This document shows, piece after piece, positions 1-8,215 of a DNA stretch of 64,000 nucleotides. The notes under the pieces were generated by a model that ran no database searches, was not told the origin of the DNA, and saw only the letters and a program-made list of their open reading frames with translations. The number at the start of each line of letters is the position of its first letter. Positions within the stretch are counted from its first letter, which is position 1. The translations under genes and the position numbers were made by a program. The DNA lies in the NCBI GenBank assembly GCA_051867655.1, contig JBJDYV010000106.1, positions 15,115 to 79,114 of the forward strand, read 5' to 3'. The DNA comes from JAJPXI01 sp051867655. GTDB taxonomy: Bacteria; Bacillota; Clostridia; Oscillospirales; Oscillospiraceae.

Positions 1-51
1 TCGGATTGCGATAGGAACCCAAAAGAAAAACACTAATTTTCACAAAAACGC

Positions 52-80
52 TTGACAAACCTAAAACAATATAGTACAAT
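52..80 (+). promoter_or_regulatory. Strong sigma-A promoter
   Basis: TTGACA at 52-57 and TACAAT at 75-80 are separated by 17 bp, close to the vegetative consensus. Transcription would begin near 87 and run into a stretch with no convincing protein gene that ends at the terminator at 379-407. Confidence 0.75.
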
Positions 81-86
81 TTAGCC

Positions 87-407
87 AGAAAGAGAGGAAA
101 GGTGAGTCCAATGGGCTAGGCAGCCAAACCAAACTTTCAAAAGCGAAACGGATCTTGGAATGAAGATGTAACCCGAGCGGATCTCCAAACAAGCTCACGC
201 GTGTGAGAAGGCACACGGTCATCCTCTCCCGTAAAGTTTTACCGGGCGACATGGAGCCGAATGTGCAAAGGTGTTTCAGGCAGCCGCAAAAAGCGTTGAC
301 ACTTCCCCAATTTCCCAGACGCGCACCCCGAAGAAAGAAGAGGTAGACACGTTGACAGAAACACAGAATCAGGTGTGACCCCCCATCCGCGTTGGACGGA
401 TGGGGGG
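87..407 (+). ncRNA. Candidate structured non-coding RNA, unclassified
   Basis: About 320 bases lie between a near-consensus promoter (52-80) and a factor-independent terminator (379-407). No open frame with a ribosome site and a recognisable product is present. Local hairpins are visible, for example CTCAC-GCGT-GTGAG near 193-206 and an imperfect CCCG/CGGG hairpin near 227-245. A GAGGAAAG followed by GTCC near 94 recalls part of RNase P RNA, but its other conserved blocks are missing, and it is not tmRNA, 6S or SRP RNA as far as I can judge. It could also be the leader of the transporter gene at 505, although that gene has its own promoter. Confidence 0.4.
379..407 (+). terminator. Factor-independent terminator
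   Basis: CCCCCCATCCG (379-389) and CGGATGGGGGG (397-407) form a perfect 11-bp stem with a 7-base loop, followed by a weak T-rich stretch. It closes the transcript starting near 87. Confidence 0.65.
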
Positions 408-434
408 TTGTGCTGTATAGAGGGGCGAAAAAGA

Positions 435-463
435 TTTACAAAAAGGGATTTCTGCGGTATAGT
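435..463 (+). promoter_or_regulatory. Promoter of the ZIP transporter gene
   Basis: TTTACA (435-440) and TATAGT (458-463) are spaced by 17 bp and lie about 40 bases ahead of the start codon at 505. The upstream terminator at 379-407 suggests the gene is transcribed alone from here. Confidence 0.55.
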
Positions 464-504
464 GGTGCGGAGAAGTTAGCGGAACCAAACCCCAAGGAGG
501 TCCT

Positions 505-1263
505 ATGAAGATCGTATTGCTGACCGCGCTCGGCGTCGGCGGCGCCACGGTGATCGGCGCGGTGCTGGGCTTTTTGTTCAAGAAAATTTCCCACGCTTTC
601 AGCGACATCGTCCTGGCCTTCGCGGCGGGCGTCATGCTGGCGGCGGCGGTGGTGGGGCTGATTTTGCCCTCGCTGGAATACGGCGGGCGGGCGCCCATCC
701 TGGTCACCGTCATCGGCATTTTCTGCGGCGCGCTCTGCCTGAACCTGCTGGACCGGCTGGTGCCCCACCTGCACCGCCTGGCCGGTGTGGACCAGGAGGC
801 CCACCCGGCCCAGACCGAGCAGCTGAACAAGGTGCTTCTGTTCGTCATGGCCATTGCCATCCACAACCTGCCCGAGGGTATCGCCGCCGGCGTGGGCTTC
901 GGCACCGGCGACACCGGCGAGGCCCTGACCATCGCCGCGGGCATCGCCCTGCAGAACATCCCGGAGGGCATGGTCATCATCGCCCCCATGCTGGCGGCGG
1001 GCATGAGCCGCGGCCGCACCTTCGCGGCGGCCCTGGCCACCGGACTGATCGAGGTGGTGGGCACCCTGCTGGGCTATTTCGCCGTCAGCCTGTCCACCGC
1101 TGTGCTCCCCTTCGCCCTGGCCTTCGCCGGGGGCACCATGCTCTACGTCATCAGCGACGAGATGATCCCCGAGACCCACGCCCACGGCTGCGAGCGGGGG
1201 GCCACCTATTCGCTGTTGGCGGGCTTCTGCCTGATGCTGGCCATGAGCTATTACCTGGGGTGA
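505..1263 (+). CDS. ZIP family divalent metal transporter
   Basis: A 252-residue integral membrane protein of the ZIP (ZupT-like) family, expected to import zinc or other divalent metals across the cytoplasmic membrane. The two diagnostic metal-binding helices are visible: HNLPEGIA at residues 120-127 and QNIPEGM at 150-156, within about eight hydrophobic segments. The variable loop between helices 3 and 4 (residues about 88-106) is short and has three histidines. The start is set by AAGGAGGTCC just ahead of ATG 505. It appears to be a single-gene unit with its own promoter at 435-463. Length and motifs fit intact members of the family; the metal preferred cannot be told from sequence. Confidence 0.9.
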   Translation: MKIVLLTALGVGGATVIGAVLGFLFKKISHAFSDIVLAFAAGVMLAAAVVGLILPSLEYGGRAPILVTVIGIFCGALCLNLLDRLVPHLHRLAGVDQEAHPAQTEQLNKVLLFVMAIAIHNLPEGIAAGVGFGTGDTGEALTIAAGIALQNIPEGMVIIAPMLAAGMSRGRTFAAALATGLIEVVGTLLGYFAVSLSTAVLPFALAFAGGTMLYVISDEMIPETHAHGCERGATYSLLAGFCLMLAMSYYLG

Positions 1264-1316
1264 ACCCGTACATTTAGCAGACGGGGCACTTAATTGTAAA
1301 CAAATTTTGAACCCTC

Positions 1317-1345
1317 TTGCTTTTTTCCGCCTTCCGTATTATCAT
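1317..1345 (+). promoter_or_regulatory. Sigma-A promoter of htpG
   Basis: TTGCTT (1317-1322) and TATCAT (1340-1345) are separated by 17 bp. The CIRCE operator starts 4 bases after the -10 box and so covers the transcription start, the usual layout for HrcA repression. Confidence 0.75.
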
Positions 1346-1349
1346 AGGG

Positions 1350-1376
1350 TTAGCACTCAACCGACGAGAGTGCTAA
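1350..1376 (+). promoter_or_regulatory. CIRCE operator (HrcA binding site)
   Basis: TTAGCACTC (1350-1358), a 9-bp spacer and GAGTGCTAA (1368-1376) match the CIRCE consensus exactly. CIRCE is bound by the HrcA repressor, which is released on heat shock. It lies over the transcription start of htpG. In Bacillus subtilis CIRCE controls groESL and dnaK but not htpG, so this operon assignment differs from the model organism. Confidence 0.95.
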
Positions 1377-1436
1377 CCCTGTGTTAATTTCTGCGTCCAT
1401 TTGGACGCTCAACATTTAAAAGGAGATATCTGTATC

Positions 1437-3350
1437 ATGGCAAAGAAACAATTCAAAGCGGAATCCAAGCGGCTGATGGATCTGATGATCAACTCCATCT
1501 ACACCCACAAGGAGATCTTCCTGCGGGAGATCATCTCCAACGCCAGCGACGCGCTGGACAAGCTGTCCTACCGCTCCCTGACCGACGACTCGGTGACCGT
1601 GAAGCAGAAGGACCTGCAGATCACCCTGGTGGCCGACAAGACCGGGCGCACCCTGACCATCTCCGACAACGGCATCGGCATGACCAGGGAGGAGCTGGAG
1701 AACAACCTGGGCACCATCGCCAAGAGCGGCTCCTTCCAGTTCAAGAAGGACATGGACGACGAGAAGGCCGCGTCCAAGGTGGACGTCATCGGCCAGTTCG
1801 GCGTGGGCTTCTACTCCGCCTTCATGGTGGCCGACAAGGTCACCGTCCTGTCCCGCGCCTACGGCGCGGACGAGGCCTGGCAGTGGGAATCCGAGGGCGC
1901 CGACGGCTACACCGTCACCCCCTGCGACAAGGCCACCCCCGGCACCAACATCATCCTCCACCTGAAGGAGGACACCGACGACGAGCGCTACAGCGACTAT
2001 CTGGATTCCATCCACATCTCCGAGCTGGTGAAGAAGTACTCCGACTACATCCACTACCCCATCCGCATGGAGATGGAGCACTCCCGCCAGAAGGAGAAGC
2101 CCGCCGACGCCGGCGACGATTACAAGCCCGAGTGGGAGACGTACACCGAGTGGGAGACCCTGAACTCCATGGTGCCCCTGTGGCAGCGGCCCAAGAGCAA
2201 GGTCAAGGAGGAGGAGTACAACAGCTTCTACCGGGAGAAGTTCGGCGACTGGGAGGACCCCCTGGCGGTCATCCACACCAGCGCCGAGGGTATGGTCAGC
2301 TACAAGGCCATGCTCTACATTCCCTCCCGCGCCCCCTTTGATTTCTACTCCCGGGACTTCCAGAAGGGCCTGCAGCTGTACTCCTCCGGCGTGCTTATCA
2401 TGGACAAGTGCGCCGACCTGCTGCCCGACTATTTCCGCTTCGTCAAGGGCGTGGTGGACTCCCCGGACTTCTCCCTGAACCTGTCCCGTGAGGTGCTCCA
2501 GCACGACCGGCAGCTGAAGATCATCGCCAACAACCTGGAGAAGAAGATCAAGGCGGAGCTGCTGCACCTGCTGAAGGACGACCGGGAGAAGTACGAGAAG
2601 TTCTGGACGGCCTTCGGTCCCAACCTGAAGTACGGCGTGGTCAGCGACTACGGCGCCCACAAGGAGATGCTGAAGGATCTGCTGCTGTTCTGGTCCTCCA
2701 AAGAGAACAAGCTGACCTCCCTGGCCGAGTACAAGGACCGCATGCCCGCCAGCCAGCAGTATGTGTACTACGTCTACGCCGAGAGCGTGGAAAAGGCCGC
2801 CCAGCTGCCCCAGGTGGAGCGCATCCGCGACGCCGGCTATGAGATCCTGTACCTGACCGAGGAAGTGGACGAGTTCGTGGTCAGCACCCTGGGCGAGATC
2901 GACGGAAAGGCCTTCAAGCCGGTCTCCGACGAGGACGCTCTGCCCCAGACCGACGAGGAGAAGGCCGCCATCGAGAAGAAGGCGGAGGAGAACAAGGACG
3001 TGCTGGACTTTGTCAAGGAGACCCTGGGCGACCGGATCAAGGAGGCCCGGGTGTCCAAGATCCTGAAGTCGGGCGCCGTGTGCCTGACCACCGACGGCCC
3101 CGTCACCCTGGAGATGGAGCGCTACTTCCAGAAAGCCAACAACGGCGCCACCCCCATGAAGGCCGAGCGGGTGCTGGAGCTGAACGCCGATTCCGGCGCC
3201 TTCGCCGCCCTGCGCGACGCGGTGGACAACGACAAGGACAAGGCCGCCAAGTACGCCGAGCTGCTGTACAACCAGGCCCTGCTGATCGCCGGCCTGCCCC
3301 TGGAGGACCCGGCCAAGTACACCGAGCTGGTGTGCTCGCTGATGGTGTAA
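1437..3350 (+). CDS. htpG: Molecular chaperone HtpG (Hsp90)
   Basis: A 637-residue bacterial Hsp90, an ATP-driven cytoplasmic chaperone that acts as a dimer on late folding intermediates and stress-damaged proteins. The N-terminal GHKL ATPase shows NASDALD, DNGIGM and GQFGVGFYSAF; the middle domain carries the conserved LNLSREVLQ segment; the C-terminal dimerisation region follows. Although the frame is open from 1401, the start is placed at 1437 because AAAAGGAGATATC precedes that ATG and the protein then begins like other HtpG proteins. The gene stands alone, is preceded by a sigma-A promoter and CIRCE, and is closed by the hairpin at 3404-3437. Length is normal for the family. Confidence 0.97.
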   Translation: MAKKQFKAESKRLMDLMINSIYTHKEIFLREIISNASDALDKLSYRSLTDDSVTVKQKDLQITLVADKTGRTLTISDNGIGMTREELENNLGTIAKSGSFQFKKDMDDEKAASKVDVIGQFGVGFYSAFMVADKVTVLSRAYGADEAWQWESEGADGYTVTPCDKATPGTNIILHLKEDTDDERYSDYLDSIHISELVKKYSDYIHYPIRMEMEHSRQKEKPADAGDDYKPEWETYTEWETLNSMVPLWQRPKSKVKEEEYNSFYREKFGDWEDPLAVIHTSAEGMVSYKAMLYIPSRAPFDFYSRDFQKGLQLYSSGVLIMDKCADLLPDYFRFVKGVVDSPDFSLNLSREVLQHDRQLKIIANNLEKKIKAELLHLLKDDREKYEKFWTAFGPNLKYGVVSDYGAHKEMLKDLLLFWSSKENKLTSLAEYKDRMPASQQYVYYVYAESVEKAAQLPQVERIRDAGYEILYLTEEVDEFVVSTLGEIDGKAFKPVSDEDALPQTDEEKAAIEKKAEENKDVLDFVKETLGDRIKEARVSKILKSGAVCLTTDGPVTLEMERYFQKANNGATPMKAERVLELNADSGAFAALRDAVDNDKDKAAKYAELLYNQALLIAGLPLEDPAKYTELVCSLMV

Positions 3351-3403
3351 ACCGGCGGAATCTGTCAACAAAGCGCAATTTGAGGAAAAATTATTACAGA
3401 CTG

Positions 3404-3437
3404 AAATCACCCCGGGCCGTTCGGCCCGGGGTGATTT
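3404..3437. terminator. Bidirectional terminator after htpG
   Basis: A perfect 15-bp stem (3404-3418 with 3423-3437) with the loop GTTC; AAATCAC on the left and GTGATTT on the right give A/T ends on both strands. It separates htpG from the convergent thioredoxin operon ending at 3465. Confidence 0.85.
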
Positions 3438-3464
3438 TGCGTATAGGGGCTGCTCCGCCGCCTG

Positions 3465-3821
3465 TTATTGCGCCTCCAGCTTCCGCAGCAGCTTTTCCAC
3501 GTCGGCGGCCTTGAGAACCTTGCCCACGGAGACCACCTTGTCATTGACCACGAGGGCGGGCATGCTCATGGCGCCGTACTGCATGACCTTTTCCATGTCG
3601 GTGATATACTCCACCTCCACGGACAGACCCATTGCGCTCACGGCGGCCTTTGCGGTCTCATACTGCTCGTGGCAGGACTTGCAGCCCGCACCCAGGACTT
3701 TGACGCAGCAGATTCCTTTGACCGGGCCGCCGCAGCATACGGCGGTTCCGTTCCCTTCCCCGCAGCAGCAGGGGGGAGTTTGAGTCTCTTCCTTTTTCTT
3801 TCCAAAGTTGAACAGTGCCAT
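3465..3821 (-). CDS. Cys-rich thioredoxin-fold protein of an ArsR/permease operon
   Basis: A 118-residue protein with a thioredoxin-like fold of the small redox-active disulfide (glutaredoxin-like) group. The active-site CKSC lies at residues 47-50 and the cis-proline at SMPAL (P88). An N-terminal extension of about 40 residues has three cysteine clusters (CCC at 18-20, CC at 29-30 and 38-39), unusual for the fold and suggestive of metal or metalloid binding. It is the last gene of the operon ArsR - permease - thioredoxin, with only 12 bp from the permease stop. The association of ArsR, this permease family and small thioredoxins is known; the inferred role is supplying reductant or thiol handling for metal(loid) export. 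Confidence 0.85.
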   Translation of the reverse strand: MALFNFGKKKEETQTPPCCCGEGNGTAVCCGGPVKGICCVKVLGAGCKSCHEQYETAKAAVSAMGLSVEVEYITDMEKVMQYGAMSMPALVVNDKVVSVGKVLKAADVEKLLRKLEAQ

Positions 3822-3833
3822 GAAAAAACCTCC

Positions 3834-4847
3834 TTACATAATAAACGGTTGGATCGCGTTGAAGAAATAGCCCACAAGGATGATGCCCACGGTGCAGATG
3901 CCCACAAAGATACCCAGCAGCCTGGGTTTGACCGCCTTGCGCAGCATGATCATGGAGGGCAGGGACAGGGTGGTCACGCCCATCATGAAGGACAGAACCA
4001 CGCCCAGCCGCGCGCCCTTTGCCAGCAGAGCTTCCGCAATGGGGATGGTGCCGAAAATATCCGCGTACATGGGGATTCCGGCGACCGTGGCAAGGATCAC
4101 GCCGAAGGGATTCCCCGTTCCCAGGATGCGCACGATGAATTCCTCGGGGATCCAGTTGTGGATGACCGCGCCGATCCCCACCCCGATCAGCACATAGGGG
4201 GCGACCTTTTTGGCCGTGGAGACCACCTGCTCCCAGGCGTATTTCACCCGGTCCTTCCGGCGCAGCTCCTCCTGGGGCACATCGACGGCGCGGCCCTGAC
4301 GGATGAATTCCTCCACCTGGCTTTCCAGGCGCAGCTTCTCGATCAGGGTTCCGCCGGCGACGGCGATCACCAGGCCGAGCACCACGTAGACCACGGCCAC
4401 CTTCCAGCCGAAAATGCTCATGAGCAGGACCAGACTGCCCAGATCCACCATGGGGGAGGAGATCAGGAAGGAGAAGGTAACGCCCAGGGGCAGTCCCGCG
4501 CCGGTAAAGCCGATGAACAGCGGGATGGACGAGCAGGAGCAGAAGGGTGTGACCGTTCCCAGCAAGGCGGCAATGCAGTTGGCTCCGACGCCGTGGAACC
4601 GGCCCAGCAGCCGTTTTGTGCGCTCCGGGGGGAAATAGCTCTGAATGTAGGAGATCACGAAGATCAGCACGCCCAGCAGCACCATGATTTTCACGGTATC
4701 GTAGAGGAAAAACTGAACGCTGCCGCCGAGCCTTCCCGCGACGTCCAGGCCGCAGGCCTCCAGCGCGGCCCCGATCAAACGGTTCAGACCCTGCATGCCC
4801 AGGATCTCGTTTTGAAAGAAGCTCCAGCCGGTTTGGATGGTCTCCAT
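3834..4847 (-). CDS. ArsP/DUF318-family permease
   Basis: A 337-residue polytopic membrane protein of the permease family formerly DUF318 (UPF0718), which includes ArsP, an exporter of trivalent organoarsenicals. Signature elements are PFCSCSS at residues 101-107 and the matching SSPMVDLGSL after the next helix; the second half repeats the architecture (GIPMYADIFGT, SLPSMIMLRK). A cytoplasmic loop around residues 190-220 is charged. CAGGAGGCGC precedes the ATG. It sits between an ArsR repressor and a Cys-rich thioredoxin, so metal- or metalloid-responsive export is the best inference. The substrate is not determined by the sequence. Confidence 0.87.
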   Translation of the reverse strand: METIQTGWSFFQNEILGMQGLNRLIGAALEACGLDVAGRLGGSVQFFLYDTVKIMVLLGVLIFVISYIQSYFPPERTKRLLGRFHGVGANCIAALLGTVTPFCSCSSIPLFIGFTGAGLPLGVTFSFLISSPMVDLGSLVLLMSIFGWKVAVVYVVLGLVIAVAGGTLIEKLRLESQVEEFIRQGRAVDVPQEELRRKDRVKYAWEQVVSTAKKVAPYVLIGVGIGAVIHNWIPEEFIVRILGTGNPFGVILATVAGIPMYADIFGTIPIAEALLAKGARLGVVLSFMMGVTTLSLPSMIMLRKAVKPRLLGIFVGICTVGIILVGYFFNAIQPFIM

Positions 4848-4925
4848 ATGCGCCTCCTGAAATAGAGAAATTGAAATGTGTCGATATATTGGCCTGAGAT
4901 CGGCCGTGCCGCAGAGGAGCCGATG

Positions 4926-5243
4926 TTACTCTTTGCAGCACGGCGGGGCGTTTTCAACGGTGCAGTTGGTGGTGGTGAGAGCCTTCAGATACTCTATGGC
5001 CCGGGCGGCCCCCTCCGGAGAGATGGAGTAGTGGGTCCACTTGCCCTCCCGGCGGCCCACGACGACGCCGGAATCGCAGAGGATCTTCATGTGGTGGGAG
5101 AGGGTGGGCTGCGTGATCCGCAGGTCGTCCAGCAGGACGCAGGCGCACTTCTCGCCAGTCTGCAGCAGCGTCAGGATGCGGATGCGGTTTTCGTCGCAGA
5201 AGGCCTTAAAGATCCCGGCCAGCTTTTTTTCCTCATCGCCCAC
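4926..5243 (-). CDS. ArsR/SmtB-family metal-responsive repressor
   Basis: A winged helix-turn-helix repressor of about 105 residues controlling the downstream permease and thioredoxin genes. The recognition helix reads TQPTLSHHMKIL, and CACVLLDDL just before it holds the CxC used as an inducer site in ArsR-type sensors. A second cysteine pair ends the protein (PPCCKE). The frame is open to an ATG at 5258, but that ATG has no ribosome site. GGAGGT followed by six bases and GTG at 5243 does, so the shorter start is preferred. Binding of As(III), Sb(III) or another thiophilic ion is inferred from the cysteines. Confidence 0.85.
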   Translation of the reverse strand: MGDEEKKLAGIFKAFCDENRIRILTLLQTGEKCACVLLDDLRITQPTLSHHMKILCDSGVVVGRREGKWTHYSISPEGAARAIEYLKALTTTNCTVENAPPCCKE

Positions 5244-5263
5244 AAAGACACCTCCCATTGATG

Positions 5264-5288
5264 TTTATCTATATGACAGTATATACGG
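5264..5288. promoter_or_regulatory. Possible ArsR operator
   Basis: An AT-rich segment directly upstream of the ArsR gene contains the perfect 8-bp palindrome GTATATAC and an adjacent ATATGACA. ArsR-type operators are AT-rich imperfect dyads just upstream of their own gene. This is a weak assignment based on position and composition. Confidence 0.3.
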
Positions 5289-5347
5289 CGGACCGGCGTT
5301 TGTCAATCCATAAGAGACGAGAAACTCTTACATTCTTCCTCCTTTTT

Positions 5348-5391
5348 TTTACACGAGCACGATTTTTGATTTTACAGAGGCTGGGTATAAT
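5348..5391 (+). promoter_or_regulatory. Putative phosphatase promoter with TTTACA repeats
   Basis: TATAAT at 5386-5391 is preceded by two TTTACA elements (5348-5353 and 5371-5376) and no good -35 box. Direct TT(A/T)ACA-type repeats are how PhoP-type regulators bind ahead of phosphate-starvation genes, but the 23-bp spacing is off the usual 11-bp periodicity. Activation by a Pho regulator is therefore only a suggestion. Confidence 0.35.
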
Positions 5392-5441
5392 GGGCACCAG
5401 TGCGAAGACACTAACAACATGAGATCAAGGAGAATGGAAAC

Positions 5442-7016
5442 ATGAAAAAAGCACTTTCCCTGGTGCTGCTGCTCTGCATGGCCGCGTGCATGCTGGCGGG
5501 CTGCACCACGACCCAGGCCGCCGACGAGCCCCAGGAGGGCACCAACCTCTCCCAGACCGTCCAGGCCGTTCCGGCGGCGGCGACGGTTTCCGCGGCTTCC
5601 GCCCCCAAGTACGTCTTTCTGTTCATCGGCGACGGCATGAGCTATCCCCAGATCCAGGCCGCCTCCGATTATCTGGGCGCCATGGCCGACGGCGACTACA
5701 TGCTGGCCGAGCCCAGCCTGGACGACAACCAGGGCGCGACCCTGGACGGCCCCGTGGCCCTGAACTTCATGGGCTTTGAGGCGGCCGGCTCTGCCGTTAC
5801 CTACGACAGCAACAGCTTCTGCCCCGACTCCGCCTCCACCGCCACCTCCATTTCCACCGGCCACAAGACCTATTCCGGCACCATCAACGTGGACGAGACC
5901 GCCACCGTGTCCTATGAGACCATCACCGAGAAGGTCCACGAGCAGCTGGGCATGCAGGTGGGCATCATCTCCTCCGTCAACCTGAACCACGCCACCCCCG
6001 CCGCGTTCTACGCCCATCAGGCCAGCCGCTCCAGCTACTATAACATCGGCCTGGAGCTGATCGACTCCGGCTTCGAGTATTTCGCCGGCGGCGGTCTGCT
6101 GAAGCCCAACGGCCACGACAGCGAAAACCCCTCTGAGAACCTGTACGATCTGGCCAAGGCCGCCGGCTACAACGTGGTCATGACCCAGGCCGAGGCCGAG
6201 AAGGTCACCGACGGCCCCGTCATCATCATCGACGAAAACCTGGCCGACTCCGACGCCATGGCCTATGAGCTGGACCGCACCGACGAGATGTGGTCCCTGG
6301 CCGACTTCGTCACCAAGGGCATTGAGGTTCTGGACAACGACAAGGGCTTCTTCATGATGTGCGAGGGCGGCAAGATCGACTGGGCCTGCCACGCCAACGA
6401 CGCCGCCTCCACCATCACCGACACCGTGGCCCTGGCCGACGCCGTCCAGGTGGCCGTCGACTTCGCCAAGGATCACGCCGACGAGACCCTGATCCTGGTC
6501 ACCGGCGACCACGAGACCGGCGGTCTGACCATCGGCTTTGCCGGTACCGACTATGATACCTATCTGACCCTGCTGGAGAACCAGAAGATCTCCTTCGCCA
6601 AGTACGACAGCGACTATGTGGCCGCCTACAAGGAGAACAAGACCTCCTTTGAGGACGTGCTGAAGGACATCGAGACCCTGTTCGGCCTGAAGACCGCGGG
6701 CGAGGAGGGCGACAAGCTGATCCTGACCGAATATGAGCAGTCCCTGCTGAAGACCGCCTATGAGAAGAGCATCAACGAGCAGGAGACCGGCATGTATGAC
6801 CAGGAAGAGTATGTGGCCTACGGCACCTACGAGCCCCTGACCGTCACCATCACCCACATCATCAACAACAAGTCCGGCGTGGCCTTCACCTCTTACAGCC
6901 ACACCGGCCTGCCCGTGGCCGTCCTGGCTGACGGCGTCAACGCCGACGTGTTCAACGGCTACTACGACAACACCGATATCTTCAACAAGCTGGCATCCAT
7001 GCTGAACGTCCAGTAA
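5442..7016 (+). CDS. Alkaline phosphatase, lipoprotein
   Basis: A 524-residue alkaline phosphatase anchored to the outer face of the membrane, releasing phosphate from monoesters. The signal peptide ends in the lipobox LAGC with the lipidated Cys at residue 21. Catalytic features are clear: the metal ligand in FIGDGMS (D64), the nucleophile in CPDSAST (S130), GGKIDWACHAND and GDHETGG for the remaining zinc ligands. A spacer rich in Ala, Thr and Val follows the lipobox. Length fits the PhoA superfamily. GGAGA stands ahead of the ATG. The gene is followed at once by a YibE/F-type membrane protein in the same direction. Confidence 0.92.
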   Translation: MKKALSLVLLLCMAACMLAGCTTTQAADEPQEGTNLSQTVQAVPAAATVSAASAPKYVFLFIGDGMSYPQIQAASDYLGAMADGDYMLAEPSLDDNQGATLDGPVALNFMGFEAAGSAVTYDSNSFCPDSASTATSISTGHKTYSGTINVDETATVSYETITEKVHEQLGMQVGIISSVNLNHATPAAFYAHQASRSSYYNIGLELIDSGFEYFAGGGLLKPNGHDSENPSENLYDLAKAAGYNVVMTQAEAEKVTDGPVIIIDENLADSDAMAYELDRTDEMWSLADFVTKGIEVLDNDKGFFMMCEGGKIDWACHANDAASTITDTVALADAVQVAVDFAKDHADETLILVTGDHETGGLTIGFAGTDYDTYLTLLENQKISFAKYDSDYVAAYKENKTSFEDVLKDIETLFGLKTAGEEGDKLILTEYEQSLLKTAYEKSINEQETGMYDQEEYVAYGTYEPLTVTITHIINNKSGVAFTSYSHTGLPVAVLADGVNADVFNGYYDNTDIFNKLASMLNVQ

Positions 7017-7031
7017 GAGACAGATCCGGCT

Positions 7032-7062
7032 TCCGGGACCGCCCGCAGAGGGCGGCCCCGGA
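7032..7062 (+). terminator. Hairpin between phosphatase and YibE/F genes
   Basis: TCCGGG-A-CCGCCC (7032-7044) pairs with GGGCGG-C-CCGGA (7050-7062) around the loop GCAGA. No T-tract follows, so it may only attenuate transcription into the next gene or protect the 3' end. Confidence 0.4.
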
Positions 7063-7084
7063 TTTGCCGCATTCGGAGGTAATG

Positions 7085-8215
7085 ATGAAATTGAAGCTCA
7101 CGCCCCAGCGGCTCCGCAATCAGGCGCCGGTGTGGGCCTGCATCCTGCTGATTCTTGTGCTGCTGGCCCTGCCGACGGGGTTTTCGGCTGTGTTTCAGGA
7201 GTCGGAGATCACCGCCGCCCGGGTGCTGTCCGCCGACGATTCCCTGGTCATCGACACCGGCCTGGTCCGCTCCGGGGAGCAGCGGTGCCAGCTGAAGCTC
7301 CTGTTCGGCTCCTTCCGGGGGCAGACGGCCACCGGCACCAATATGCTCAGCGGCTCCCTGGAGCAGGACAAGCTGTTCGCGGAAGGGGACACCGCCCTGG
7401 TGCGGGTCAACTATGCGGGCGGCGAAATTCTGAACGTGTCCATGATCGACCATTTCCGCATCCCCGCCGAGCTGCTGCTGGGCGGCCTGTTCATCCTGCT
7501 GCTGGTGGCCTTCGCGGGAAAGACCGGCCTGCGGGCGGTGTTTTCCTTTGTCCTGACGGTGCTGATGATCTGGAAGGTGCTTGTTCCCGCCTATCTGAAG
7601 GGCATGAACCCCGTGTGGGTGGGCATGGCGGTCACCCTGGCGCTGACCATTCTGATCATCGCCCTGGTCTACGGCTTTGACCGGCGCTGTCTCGCGGCGG
7701 TCTCCGGCTCGTTTTTGGGCATCCTGGTCACCTGCCTGATGGGCGTGGTGTTCACCGACCTGTTCCACATCCACGGGGCGGTCATGGCCTATTCCGAGAG
7801 CCTGCTGTACAGCGGCTACCAGCACCTGGATCTGACCCAAATTTTCATGGCGTCCATCTTCCTGGGGGCCTCCGGCGCCATTATGGACCTGTCAGTGGAC
7901 ATCACCTCCGCCGTGCATGAGGTGGTCTGCAAGCGGGAGGACCTGAGCTGGCGGGAGGCCGCCCGCTCCGGCATGAACGTGGGCCGCGCGGCAATGGGCA
8001 CCATGACCACCACGCTTTTGTTTGCCTACTCCGGCGGGTACATCGCCCTGCTGATGGTGTTCATGGCCCAGGGCACCCCCATCAGCAACATTTTAAACTA
8101 CAAGTATGTGGCCGCCGAGCTGATCCACACGGTCATCGGCTCCTTCGGTCTGGTCACCGTGGCCCCCTTCACCGCCCTGTGCGCCGGGTGGTTTCTGACC
8201 CGGCGCAGGGCGTGA
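7085..8215 (+). CDS. YibE/F-family membrane protein
   Basis: A 376-residue polytopic membrane protein of the YibE/F family (PF07907), function unproven. The N-terminus has one signal-anchor helix (about residues 17-36), then an extracytoplasmic beta-rich part (about 40-125), then seven or so membrane helices. Conserved family stretches are visible, including FLGASGAIMDLSVDITSA and GRAAMGTMTTT. The start is ATG 7085, five bases after GGAGG; the immediately preceding ATG at 7082 is too close to the ribosome site. It follows the phosphatase gene by about 70 bp and could be co-transcribed with it. In Firmicutes, YibE/F genes often occur as adjacent pairs; only one copy is present here. Confidence 0.85.
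   Translation: MKLKLTPQRLRNQAPVWACILLILVLLALPTGFSAVFQESEITAARVLSADDSLVIDTGLVRSGEQRCQLKLLFGSFRGQTATGTNMLSGSLEQDKLFAEGDTALVRVNYAGGEILNVSMIDHFRIPAELLLGGLFILLLVAFAGKTGLRAVFSFVLTVLMIWKVLVPAYLKGMNPVWVGMAVTLALTILIIALVYGFDRRCLAAVSGSFLGILVTCLMGVVFTDLFHIHGAVMAYSESLLYSGYQHLDLTQIFMASIFLGASGAIMDLSVDITSAVHEVVCKREDLSWREAARSGMNVGRAAMGTMTTTLLFAYSGGYIALLMVFMAQGTPISNILNYKYVAAELIHTVIGSFGLVTVAPFTALCAGWFLTRRRA

Noticed and set aside
87..407. RNase P RNA
   Set aside because: Only a GAGGAAAG...GTCC resemblance is present; the remaining conserved blocks are missing.
1416..3410. Long minus-strand open frame across htpG (664 codons), and similar antisense frames across the phosphatase (5349-6902), transporter (45104-47173) and surface protein genes (53459-55504, 58161-60170)
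   Set aside because: They are rich in Gly, Val, Leu and His in the pattern of antisense GC-rich codons, have no ribosome sites or domains, and lie opposite well-recognised genes.
5348..5376. Genuine Pho box
   Set aside because: Two TTTACA elements are present, but their 23-bp spacing does not fit PhoP or PhoB binding; kept only as a low-confidence note.
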